A stretch of DNA of 64,000 bases from CANMXU01 sp052030545 (GTDB lineage Bacteria; Pseudomonadota; Gammaproteobacteria; Enterobacterales; Alteromonadaceae): positions 248,001-312,000 of the forward strand of contig NZ_JBPDIH010000003.1 in assembly GCF_052030545.1 (NCBI RefSeq). Direction: 5' to 3'. Numbering within the stretch: the stretch's first letter is position 1; the number at the start of each line of letters is the position of its first letter. The notes under the pieces were generated by a model. That model ran no database searches and was not told the origin of the DNA. It saw only the letters and a list, made by a program, of their open reading frames with translations. Shown in pieces: positions 32,941-40,842 of this stretch. A program made the translations under genes and the position numbers.

Positions 32941-34359
32941 TTAGTCTTCCTCAAGTACATGTGAACCTGCATAGTTGTCAAAACGTGAGAACTGGCCTTG
33001 GAAGGTAAGCGGCACACGCCCAATTGGACCGTTACGCTGTTTACCAATAATAATTTCTGCCATGCCTTTAAATTCAGAATCGTCGTGATAAACCTCATCA
33101 CGGTAAATGAACATGATTAAATCGGCATCTTGCTCAATCGAACCTGACTCACGTAAATCTGAGTTAATTGGACGTTTGTCCGAACGTTGCTCCAAGCCAC
33201 GGTTCAGCTGAGAAAGCGCAACTACCGGCACTTGTAATTCTTTTGCTAAGGCTTTTAACGAGCGAGAAATTTCAGCAATTTCTAGAGTACGGTTATCAGA
33301 GAATTGCGGTGCACGCATTAATTGCAAATAATCAATCATGATCAGGCTAATACCGCCATGATCACGAGCAATACGACGGGCACGCGAACGAACTTCCGTT
33401 GGCGTTAAACCAGCAGCGTCATCAATATACATTTTGCCACTTTCTATCAATAACCCCATGGTTGACGATAAACGCGCCCAGTCTTCATCTTCTAGCTGAC
33501 CGGTACGAATTTTAGTTTGGTCAATACGGCCCAATGAGGCGAGCATCCTCATCATAATTTGTTCTGAAGGCATTTCCAGCGAGAAAATAAGCGCGGGATG
33601 TTCTTGCGTCATCGCGGCGTGTTCGGCCAAGTTCATCGCAAAGGTGGTTTTACCCATGGAAGGACGTGCGGCAACAATGATCAAATCAGACTTTTGCAAA
33701 CCTGCGGTCATTTTATCTAAATCAGCATAACCACTTGGCACACCGGTAACACCACCTGATGGCGCCGAACAAAGCTTTTCAATACGGTCGACGGTTTTTT
33801 CTAAAATGGTGGTTAGGTTTTCTGGGCCTTCAGATTTATTAGCGCGTTGCTCGGCAATGGCAAACACTTTGGTTTCAGCAAAATCGAGTAGCTCAGCACT
33901 AGTGCGCCCTTGAGTATCGTACCCTGCTTCGGCAATTTCATTAGCGACAGAAATCATTTCGCGCGTAACCGCGCGCTCACGCACAATTTCTGCATAGGCA
34001 ACAATGTTAGCGGCACTTGGCGTGTTTTTCATCATTTCAGCGAGATAGACAAAACCGCCGGCATCTTCTAATTTTTGATCGTTTTCTAACGCTTCCGATA
34101 ACGTAACCAAATCGACTGGATTACCCAGTTCAATTAATGACGCAATGCATTCAAAAGCAATACGATGTGAACGTGAATAAAAGTCTTGTGCGACGACTCT
34201 TTCACTCACACGATCCCAAGTTTCGTTATCAAGTAATAAACCGCCAAGTACTGACTGCTCAGCCTCTAACGAGTGAGGTGGTACTTTTAAATCATCAACT
34301 TTTTTATCTTGCAAAAAAGACTTATTTTTAGAAAATTTTGCTGCCTTATTGTCGGCCAT
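32941..34359 (-). CDS. dnaB: Replicative DNA helicase DnaB
   Basis: Hexameric 5'-3' helicase of the replication fork. The N-terminal domain starts at about residue 28 (VPPHSLEAEQSVLGGLLLDN), and the RecA-like domain has Walker A ARPSMGKTTFA, the B strand SLIMIDYLQLM, and SDLRESGSIEQDADLIMF. The start at 34359 (MADNKAAK) is used because AAAGG lies 7 nt upstream; a GTG 15 nt earlier is in frame but contains that box. The length of 472 residues agrees with E. coli. alr follows after 6 nt. Confidence 0.97.
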   Translation of the reverse strand: MADNKAAKFSKNKSFLQDKKVDDLKVPPHSLEAEQSVLGGLLLDNETWDRVSERVVAQDFYSRSHRIAFECIASLIELGNPVDLVTLSEALENDQKLEDAGGFVYLAEMMKNTPSAANIVAYAEIVRERAVTREMISVANEIAEAGYDTQGRTSAELLDFAETKVFAIAEQRANKSEGPENLTTILEKTVDRIEKLCSAPSGGVTGVPSGYADLDKMTAGLQKSDLIIVAARPSMGKTTFAMNLAEHAAMTQEHPALIFSLEMPSEQIMMRMLASLGRIDQTKIRTGQLEDEDWARLSSTMGLLIESGKMYIDDAAGLTPTEVRSRARRIARDHGGISLIMIDYLQLMRAPQFSDNRTLEIAEISRSLKALAKELQVPVVALSQLNRGLEQRSDKRPINSDLRESGSIEQDADLIMFIYRDEVYHDDSEFKGMAEIIIGKQRNGPIGRVPLTFQGQFSRFDNYAGSHVLEED

Positions 34360-34875
34360 TGGCTTACCTTTCACTTATACCTTTCATCTAGGTGTCTAAA
34401 TGTCATCACCTGCTGAACGGGTATTTTAGCGCAATTAATTTAGCGCGTGTTGATCTTTGGTGTATCTTTTTGCAGCAGTATATTGCGTATTTAGACAAGG
34501 CAGCGCCTATGCAGTGTGGTTGTTCCACATAAATAGGCGATAAACGCTGTCATTAAGATTTTTTTAAACTAAATTTATACCGCAAAAGGTCAACACGCTC
34601 TAATAAATGCGTAATTTTTAGGGCTGCTAATGTAGCAGATTACGCTATTAATTCACATAAAAAGACAATTAAACTCAACGAATGTCGCGGCAATTAATCA
34701 TCCTGTTTAATGAGTTGTCGATAGGAATTTGGCTAGGAAATATATCAAGAGAATATTGAGTGAGGATATTGAATGATAATAAGAGCGGGCTGAACCTTGC
34801 CGCCTAATGCCGCATTAGCTCAACACGCTCTTGCCTTAATCTGTACTAGCTCAGAACTTACAATATGAGTGTCAG
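34360..34875. other. Spacer between dnaB and the DUF4097 gene with short repeats
   Basis: About 500 bp without a gene. It contains a nested inverted repeat at 34781-34832 (outer AAGAGCG/CGCTCTT, inner CTAATG-CCG-CATTAG) and three copies of TCAACACGC: 34590-34601 and 34820-34831 in direct orientation (12 bp identical), and 34445-34453 inverted. No U-run, ORF or promoter was recognised. Confidence 0.4.
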
Positions 34876-35826
34876 TTATTTTTTAGTATAGAGTTCAACG
34901 TCGCCACTGACAGTGGTTGCTCGTATTGAGCTGCTCGCATTGCCAGTTTCAAAATTAAGCTTAGCACTTGGACCATATTTAGCCTCTTGAGCTTTGTCAT
35001 GGGTAATCTTGTTAGAAAAACTACCACCAGCGCTGCTACTCAATCGAAAACTTGCTTGAACATTTTCTTGCAATCCAAGTTTGTAGTCGCCGCTAACACT
35101 TGATAATTTAACATTGCCGTCGTCGTTTAATTCGAACTGACTGTCAACATCACCACTAACAGTAGCCACCACTAATTCGTCTATTTTTGCCAAGTTCGCT
35201 TCAACATCGCCTGAAACGGTATTAAGAAAAACTTCATTGGCATCTGATGAGGTTTCAATACTGCCACTAACCGTTTTAAGTTGCAGGCGCCCTTGAGAGC
35301 TCTGGTCGTCAATTTCACCGCTCACGGTTGATATATTGATTTTTCCCGATAAATCTTTACTTTCAACGTCACCACTTACGGTGGTAAGTTCAATATAGTC
35401 AACAAGTTGATCTACCTTTACATCTCCACTCACTGTGCGTATCTCAGCGCTACTGTTGGTATTGGTTACGCTAAGATCTGTTGAAACACCATTAAAAATC
35501 ACTTTAATGCCCTGCGGTATATTAATATCTAGCTTTGAGCCGTTACCGCGATCATTGCCATCTAAATGACGAGGCACTTTAACTTTTATCAGTAATTGTG
35601 ACCCTTGTTGCTTAAAAATAAAGTCTTCCGTTTGATCATCTAACTCACCTGTTACGGTAACTTTATCTGATGAGCCACCAGTAACCTTTATATCGCCACG
35701 TACATTTTCAATCTCTATTTGGCTCACCCCTGAAGCCGAAAGGCTTTGGTCAATTTTTTCGCCAGCACTTACTGGCAAAACTGCCGCCATTACTAGACCT
35801 AACGTTATGTTTTTAACAATATTCAT
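34876..35826 (-). CDS. DUF4097-type secreted beta-repeat protein
   Basis: A 316-residue protein with a signal peptide (MNIVKNITLGLVMAAVLPVS, cleavage near AGEK). The mature part has eight TVSGD-type motifs (TVSGDV, TVSGEI, TVSGSI, SVSGDY), most 18 residues apart. This predicts a right-handed beta-helix or stacked beta-strands, as in DUF4097 proteins. The ATG at 35826 has GAGG 6 nt upstream; the ORF is open to 35841. It is the third gene after an ECF sigma factor and a probable anti-sigma factor, so it is likely a target or partner of that stress system at the envelope. Confidence 0.85.
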   Translation of the reverse strand: MNIVKNITLGLVMAAVLPVSAGEKIDQSLSASGVSQIEIENVRGDIKVTGGSSDKVTVTGELDDQTEDFIFKQQGSQLLIKVKVPRHLDGNDRGNGSKLDINIPQGIKVIFNGVSTDLSVTNTNSSAEIRTVSGDVKVDQLVDYIELTTVSGDVESKDLSGKINISTVSGEIDDQSSQGRLQLKTVSGSIETSSDANEVFLNTVSGDVEANLAKIDELVVATVSGDVDSQFELNDDGNVKLSSVSGDYKLGLQENVQASFRLSSSAGGSFSNKITHDKAQEAKYGPSAKLNFETGNASSSIRATTVSGDVELYTKK

Positions 35827-35859
35827 ATTCGCCTCTATCATCCATAGTTAACAGTACCG

Positions 35860-36366
35860 CTAAATGTGTTGCCATTGCGGGGTATAAAGTTTCTCAATTA
35901 ATTCGAGTTCTTGCTTTTGAGTCCAATCAAGCAGATTAATTAAATCGACATTGTTTTCATCATTTGCTAATGCTTGTTTAATTGCCAAGCGTGCACTTTT
36001 TAGTTGCTTAAGTTGCTCCTGCATCGCACTCGGTAATTCATTTATTTTCGGCTGACCTAGGCTCACTAATAGCGTCACTTTTTGTTGCTCAAAATTTTGC
36101 TGCATCAAGGCGACAAGTTCACCTGAACTTACCCCAGTTGTCGGCGATAGATTAACGAGATAGCCGATAAGCATGACCGCTGCAAATGATGCTGCCGTAG
36201 CCCAAACAACCGCTAAGGGACCTTTCTTTTCATCAACAACAGGCGCATGAGATTGCTGCTCTATCGCTCGTTCAATACCTAACCATAAATCTCTATCGGG
36301 ATTAATTTCATCCGGTAATTGGGCAATTTTTTGTGCTAATGCCTGCTCAGCAGTTAATTTTTTCAT
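35860..36366 (-). CDS. Probable anti-sigma factor (membrane-anchored)
   Basis: A 168-residue protein with a short cytoplasmic N-terminus (LTAEQALAQKIAQLPDEI, then RDLWLGIERAIEQ), one transmembrane segment (about residues 50-70, VVWATAASFAAVMLIGYLVN) and a helical periplasmic part. No zinc-binding HCC motif is present. Its start overlaps the ECF sigma gene stop by 4 bp, the usual sigma/anti-sigma coupling. The role as anti-sigma factor is inferred from position and topology, not from a recognised domain. Confidence 0.75.
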   Translation of the reverse strand: MKKLTAEQALAQKIAQLPDEINPDRDLWLGIERAIEQQSHAPVVDEKKGPLAVVWATAASFAAVMLIGYLVNLSPTTGVSSGELVALMQQNFEQQKVTLLVSLGQPKINELPSAMQEQLKQLKSARLAIKQALANDENNVDLINLLDWTQKQELELIEKLYTPQWQHI

Positions 36367-36929
36367 TGCTCAATCCACTCTTTTAATAATTGCTTGGCTC
36401 TATGGTATTGCGCCTTACTTGTGCCAACCGCCATACCTAGCATATTGGCAATTTCTTCATGGCGATAACCTTCCACCGCAAACAAAACAAACACTAATCT
36501 GGCTCGCTCGGGTAATCTCAAAATATGTTTATCAAGTTCGTCAAGTTCAGACAGCTCAGTTGTTGACTCAACACCTTGTTGCTCTTCAATACTAAATACA
36601 CGTTGCAACCAGTTTTTTTGGGCACGAATATGCGCTAATACCACACGTGTGGCAACGCTATGTAGCCAAGTCGAAAATTTGCTATCGCCTCGAAAACTGC
36701 CGAGGTTTTGCCAAACTTTGACAAAAGCTTCTTGGCAAACATCTTCAGCACTTTCTTTATTGGCTAACATACGAAAACACAATGCGTACACTTTGCCTTG
36801 GTGGCTTATATAAAGCTGATGAAAAGCATCACGGTCGCCTTGCTGAGCTTTAGCAATCCATTCAAGCTCATTGTGCTCTGTCGTTGGCAAAACCAGCACT
36901 TGGCTGCTACTGATGTTGGTATTATCCAA
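36363..36929 (-). CDS. ECF sigma factor (RpoE-like, sigma-70 family)
   Basis: A 188-residue ECF sigma factor. Region 2 is seen as FHQLYISHQGKVYALCFRML and ESAEDVCQEAFVKVWQNLGSF (about residues 37-85), and region 4 as LPERARLVFVLFAVEGYRHE followed by EIANMLGMAVGTSKAQYHRA (about 139-178). It leads the operon with the putative anti-sigma factor and the DUF4097 protein. The cue is unknown; envelope or surface stress is a reasonable guess given the partners. Confidence 0.92.
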   Translation of the reverse strand: MDNTNISSSQVLVLPTTEHNELEWIAKAQQGDRDAFHQLYISHQGKVYALCFRMLANKESAEDVCQEAFVKVWQNLGSFRGDSKFSTWLHSVATRVVLAHIRAQKNWLQRVFSIEEQQGVESTTELSELDELDKHILRLPERARLVFVLFAVEGYRHEEIANMLGMAVGTSKAQYHRAKQLLKEWIEQ

Positions 36930-37054
36930 TCGATATACTCGTTGTTTTTGTTAGTTAAATGATTAGATGCAGTATGCAGGAAAAAGGTTTAAATAAAAGT
37001 TCAGTTTTTTTATAAAAGTTAAAAGACAAACAGCTTTGGGCAAATCTCAGGCAT

Positions 37055-37083
37055 AAAAAAAGCGCCAAACAGGCGCTTTTTTT
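37055..37083. terminator. Bidirectional terminator next to rpmE
   Basis: AAAAAAAGCGCC at 37055-37066 pairs with GGCGCTTTTTTT at 37072-37083 around a 5-nt loop. It terminates rpmE on the minus strand. Confidence 0.9.
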
Positions 37084-37101
37084 CGGCTAATTAAGCTGGA
37101 A

Positions 37102-37314
37102 TTACTTCGAGCTAAGTGCGCCAAAACGTTTGTTGAATTTATCAACACGACCACCAGTTTCAGCAGCTTTTTGCTTACCAGTGTAGAACGGGTGACATTC
37201 TGAACAAACATCTAAGTGAATATCTTTACCGCGAGTAGAGCGAGTTGTAATAACGTTACCGCAAGAACAATTTGCTTTGATCTCTACGTATTTAGGATGA
37301 ATACCTTCTTTCAT
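37102..37314 (-). CDS. rpmE: 50S ribosomal protein L31 (zinc-binding form)
   Basis: A 70-residue L31 of the C+ type. Four cysteines of the zinc ribbon are present (NCSCGN and DVCSECHPF), so it is the zinc-containing RpmE and not the Cys-less paralogue used in zinc starvation. It starts MKEGIHPKYVEIKANCSCG. It is transcribed alone from a good promoter at 37392-37420 and ends at a hairpin terminator. A zinc regulator (zur) is elsewhere in the window. Confidence 0.97.
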   Translation of the reverse strand: MKEGIHPKYVEIKANCSCGNVITTRSTRGKDIHLDVCSECHPFYTGKQKAAETGGRVDKFNKRFGALSSK

Positions 37315-37391
37315 GGGATACCTCTGTTTAAGGCCGCATCGCCACTTAGTCTATTGCTAAGCACCATACGAGTTAAAAATAATGGGGGCGA

Positions 37392-37420
37392 ATAATAAAG
37401 GATCGTTACCACTACTGCAA
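37392..37420 (-). promoter_or_regulatory. Sigma-70 promoter of rpmE
   Basis: On the minus strand TTGCAG (37420-37415) and TATTAT (37397-37392) are separated by exactly 17 bp, about 78 bp before the rpmE start. The spacer 37315-37618 otherwise holds only the terminator of the next gene. Confidence 0.65.
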
Positions 37421-37525
37421 CTTAAATCGGTAATTTTTTGAACAAAAAACCATTCAAAGTAAAAATACAAAAAAATTCCCGTTAAAAGCGCAATGCTTTG
37501 GTTGTAAACACCCTTATGTGCCAAT

Positions 37526-37562
37526 AAAAAAAGCCTTAAATAATACTATTTAAGGCTTTCAT
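37526..37562 (-). terminator. Terminator after the DUF3604 gene
   Basis: AAAGCCTTAAATA at 37530-37542 pairs perfectly with TATTTAAGGCTTT at 37547-37559. The A-run at 37525-37532 gives the U-run on the minus strand. Confidence 0.88.
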
Positions 37563-37618
37563 TTCACTGTTTAGTCATTTACTTAACAGCTTACTTAGGT
37601 CTTAAGTTAACGACCAAG

Positions 37619-39520
37619 TTACTTAGGCGTGTACCAAATTGGTGTTGTGTAAGCACGCTCTTGAATCGTAGTAGCAACTTCTGGTGGTAATTCTTTACCA
37701 AATACTTTCGCATCTCTTGTTGTCCAACGCGGAGTAGGAATTTCTAATACACGTACGTAGTAGAAAGCATGCTCAGCTGCGTCGAAATCAGGGTCTTGCC
37801 AGTATGCTTGTAAAGAAGCAGCACCAATAGAGTTATTGTAGCTAGAGTCTTTCACGTTAACAGTATTGCCAACAGGTGTTTTACAACGACCATCACTACC
37901 GATCTTACGATCATCAGATACGGCTACGTCATAAATACGCTCATGTTTCTTACCGTTTTTGTCGAACCAACCTTTAACCACTTGTACACGGTCTAGGTTT
38001 GCACTGTAAGAATCTTTAAGTGCTTTGATCAGTAACTTAGGCGCTTTGTTGCTATGCGCTAAATCACCACCCATAGGTACACCGTTATCGTAGCCGTGAT
38101 CAGCAAAGTCAGAGCGGGTTAAATCTTCTTCAGTGAAATCATAACCACCGAATACACGAACACGCATTCTTGGGCCGGTAGTCGCGTAAGTTTCTTTGTT
38201 TGCCATCGCATCCCAAAGTGCTTCACGGGTGTTTTCACGTGCCCAGACAGCCGCTAAACCAGAGCCTGAAATTTCAGAAGCGTATTGCTTAATTTCTTCA
38301 ACACCGGTACGTGCAGTAATCACTTCTTTAAAGCGAATTGGGTGAGCCGTTGGCTCTAATAAACTTACTTTACCGAAGTAGTTGTCTTCTTCAGCAGAAG
38401 CAATACTGGTGTGGGAGTCAGTTGAACCTACCATACCGAATTTAAATGGGTTAGCACCTAGTTTTTCAGTGTATTCTAAACCGCGCTTGTATGCTTCACG
38501 TGCGTATTCACGACGTAACATATCCGGCTGTTTAGGCTCTGGACCAAAGCTACCTTTGTCCATGGTTTCAAAATCAGCAAATTCATCTTCAGGCGATAAG
38601 AAAGGATGCGCTTCACCGTCACCTTTCATTTGCGTAACTTCGTAAAGTGGTTCCCACTTCATACGACGCTCTGCGTATTCTTTGTCGAATGCTTTTTTAG
38701 TACGTAACGTAATATCGTCAAACATTAAGCCGTTTGAAAGGTTACCGTTATGAGGGATAGCAAGCATTCTACCGCCAGTATCTTTTTCATACGCTTCCAT
38801 CCAATCCCATAAACGCTCAGGGTCTTGAGCATCGTATTGAGAGATAGGTGTAATTTGGTCAGCTTTGGTTTTGCCGTCACGGAAAATTACGTTACGGTGT
38901 AAGTTGTTACCACGTTCTTGTAACGTCCACTCAAAACCAATAAACGCAGTAAATAAACCTGGTGTATTGTATTTTTCTGCAGCCGTTGTTGAACGATGCC
39001 ACATAGTGGTTAATAACTCAGATTGCTCTTTTAGTGGATCATCTAAGTCGTTTAATCTTTTAGCCCACATGTCGTATGCGATACCAATAGACTCAGCCGT
39101 ACCAACTTTAGAGATATCATGAATTTCTTTACCCCATTTACTTGCTAGTAATGAAGGGTTAGATTCTTCGATTAATACTGAAAGACCCATGTTTTCTGCG
39201 TGATCGGCAACCACCAAGAAATCAAGAGCACGTGTTAAACGTGTGCTAATTCCGTGGCTTGATACCACTTGCTCGCCACGAGCAAATTTATACGCTTCTT
39301 CTGGGCCTAACGTATTACCAATTAAGCCAGCATCAGTAGAATAGCTTGTATGTAAATGCGTATCACCGAAATATACATCAGTTGCATGCTCTCTATCCGC
39401 ATTTGGCGAATATCTTACATCGTTTGAAGCATACTCAATGCCGCCTTCGTTAGCTAAAGCAACAGAGCCTTGGCCAAGAAGCGCTAACATGATCAGATAG
39501 TTAATCTTTTTGATTTTCAT
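37619..39520 (-). CDS. DUF3604 family secreted protein (PHP-like)
   Basis: A 633-residue protein with a signal peptide (about residues 1-23, LIMLALLGQGSVALA). DUF3604 proteins are predicted PHP-type metal hydrolases; here the metal-site patterns are seen as YFGDTHLHTSYSTDAG (about 50-65), VVADHAENMG and MLAIPHNGNLSNG, plus GMVGSTDSHTS. These supply the clustered His and Asp ligands. Substrate unknown. It is single and abundant-looking, with good codon use, and ends in a strong terminator. A divergent LysR regulator at 39907 might control it. Confidence 0.85.
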   Translation of the reverse strand: MKIKKINYLIMLALLGQGSVALANEGGIEYASNDVRYSPNADREHATDVYFGDTHLHTSYSTDAGLIGNTLGPEEAYKFARGEQVVSSHGISTRLTRALDFLVVADHAENMGLSVLIEESNPSLLASKWGKEIHDISKVGTAESIGIAYDMWAKRLNDLDDPLKEQSELLTTMWHRSTTAAEKYNTPGLFTAFIGFEWTLQERGNNLHRNVIFRDGKTKADQITPISQYDAQDPERLWDWMEAYEKDTGGRMLAIPHNGNLSNGLMFDDITLRTKKAFDKEYAERRMKWEPLYEVTQMKGDGEAHPFLSPEDEFADFETMDKGSFGPEPKQPDMLRREYAREAYKRGLEYTEKLGANPFKFGMVGSTDSHTSIASAEEDNYFGKVSLLEPTAHPIRFKEVITARTGVEEIKQYASEISGSGLAAVWARENTREALWDAMANKETYATTGPRMRVRVFGGYDFTEEDLTRSDFADHGYDNGVPMGGDLAHSNKAPKLLIKALKDSYSANLDRVQVVKGWFDKNGKKHERIYDVAVSDDRKIGSDGRCKTPVGNTVNVKDSSYNNSIGAASLQAYWQDPDFDAAEHAFYYVRVLEIPTPRWTTRDAKVFGKELPPEVATTIQERAYTTPIWYTPK

Positions 39521-39906
39521 AATGTTTACCGCGATAAGTAGTTAAAAATAATGTTCATGTTTCAAAGTTTTTACCAAAACATTTAAATTAAGCCCCAATC
39601 CATGGCGACAAATAATATTTAGCTTAGACCTTTTTTGCTATTTCAGCCTATAAAATGGTCAGAATAAACTGTTTAATTTTATAACAGCTTAAGACTAGTC
39701 GGACCTTTGGGGTTCAGCAAGCTAAATTGTAAAATAATGTGTTACATTATATGTTTAGTTATTCATTAATTGTTTCTATAAAATCAACCAGGATTTATAA
39801 ATACTTTTAATGTTTTGGCTTCAGTTAGATAATACTATTGGTTAAATATTGAATATATAGCGCGATATTTTTATGTTTCATAAATGAAATTTATAAGTAA
39901 GAGTTA
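39521..39906. other. AT-rich divergent spacer
   Basis: A 386-bp spacer between the DUF3604 gene and the LysR gene at 39907. It is very AT-rich with several partial -10-like hexamers but no convincing promoter pair, ORF or strong hairpin. It likely holds both divergent promoters. Confidence 0.3.
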
Positions 39907-40755
39907 ATGAATTTAGACCTGAACTTAATTAAAACCTTTTTGCAAGTACATCAAAGTGGCTCTTATACCACAGCAGCTGAGCAGTTAAATTTAACTCAGC
40001 CTGCCATTAGTGCCGCGATAAAAAGGTTAGAGCGTGAGATAAACAGTCAGCTATTTATTAAACATGGTCGTGGCATTAAAGCGACAGCGCAAGCCGATAA
40101 ACTTGCCAACCGATTTCATCAAGCACTTGACGATATTGAAAATGCAATTGTCGAGCGAGAAACGTTTAACTTGTATGTTTCCGAAGTTCTACTGCATGTA
40201 ATGCCACTGTCAGACAGCTTGGTATATAAAGAGCCTCCGCTAAATCAATACGAAATTTTTCAAGACATTCGATTACAAAAAGTAGACCTTGCCATTGGTG
40301 TAGTAACCAACAAAGATTCTTCATTAGTCTTTGAAGAAGCTTACAGTGAGCCGGCTGTGGTTATTTGCCGAAAACATCACCCTAGAATACAAACGCAGCT
40401 CACCGAACAAGACTTTTATCAAGAAAAGCATATCGTGCACACGTTAAAATGGGACAAAATGAGCGGCTTTGAATATGGCGCTTTGGGGCCAACCAAAGAG
40501 CGACAAGCCAGCTTAACCATCAGTTCAGTATCGGCACTTGCCATGCATGTTTCTCAAAGTGACAGTTTGGGTATTGTTTCGCGCGCCTTTGCCAAAAAAT
40601 GGCAAAAGATGTTGGCATTGAATATCTTTCCATGCCCGATCCCTTTGAAAGATCTTAGTTATAGCTTTGTTTACCATCGCCGATATATCAACGACAAAGC
40701 GCACAAAACCATGCGAGACAAACTAAAACAGCAACTGCAAAGCATCAATGAATAA
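39907..40755 (+). CDS. LysR family transcriptional regulator
   Basis: A 282-residue LysR-type regulator. The winged HTH at the N-terminus reads LIKTFLQVHQSGSYTTAAEQ, LTQPAISAAIKRLERE; the effector domain follows from about residue 90. It is divergent from the DUF3604 gene with 386 bp between, which makes that gene its most likely target by the usual LysR arrangement. priA begins about 90 nt downstream in the same direction. The effector is unknown. Confidence 0.9.
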   Translation: MNLDLNLIKTFLQVHQSGSYTTAAEQLNLTQPAISAAIKRLEREINSQLFIKHGRGIKATAQADKLANRFHQALDDIENAIVERETFNLYVSEVLLHVMPLSDSLVYKEPPLNQYEIFQDIRLQKVDLAIGVVTNKDSSLVFEEAYSEPAVVICRKHHPRIQTQLTEQDFYQEKHIVHTLKWDKMSGFEYGALGPTKERQASLTISSVSALAMHVSQSDSLGIVSRAFAKKWQKMLALNIFPCPIPLKDLSYSFVYHRRYINDKAHKTMRDKLKQQLQSINE

Positions 40756-40842
40756 TCAATAATCTGCTCATTCTGCAAATTGCCTCTTGGCAGTTATGCT
40801 TTAGCACGTCAAAATAGAGTATTGTTCATCACTAGAAATGTC

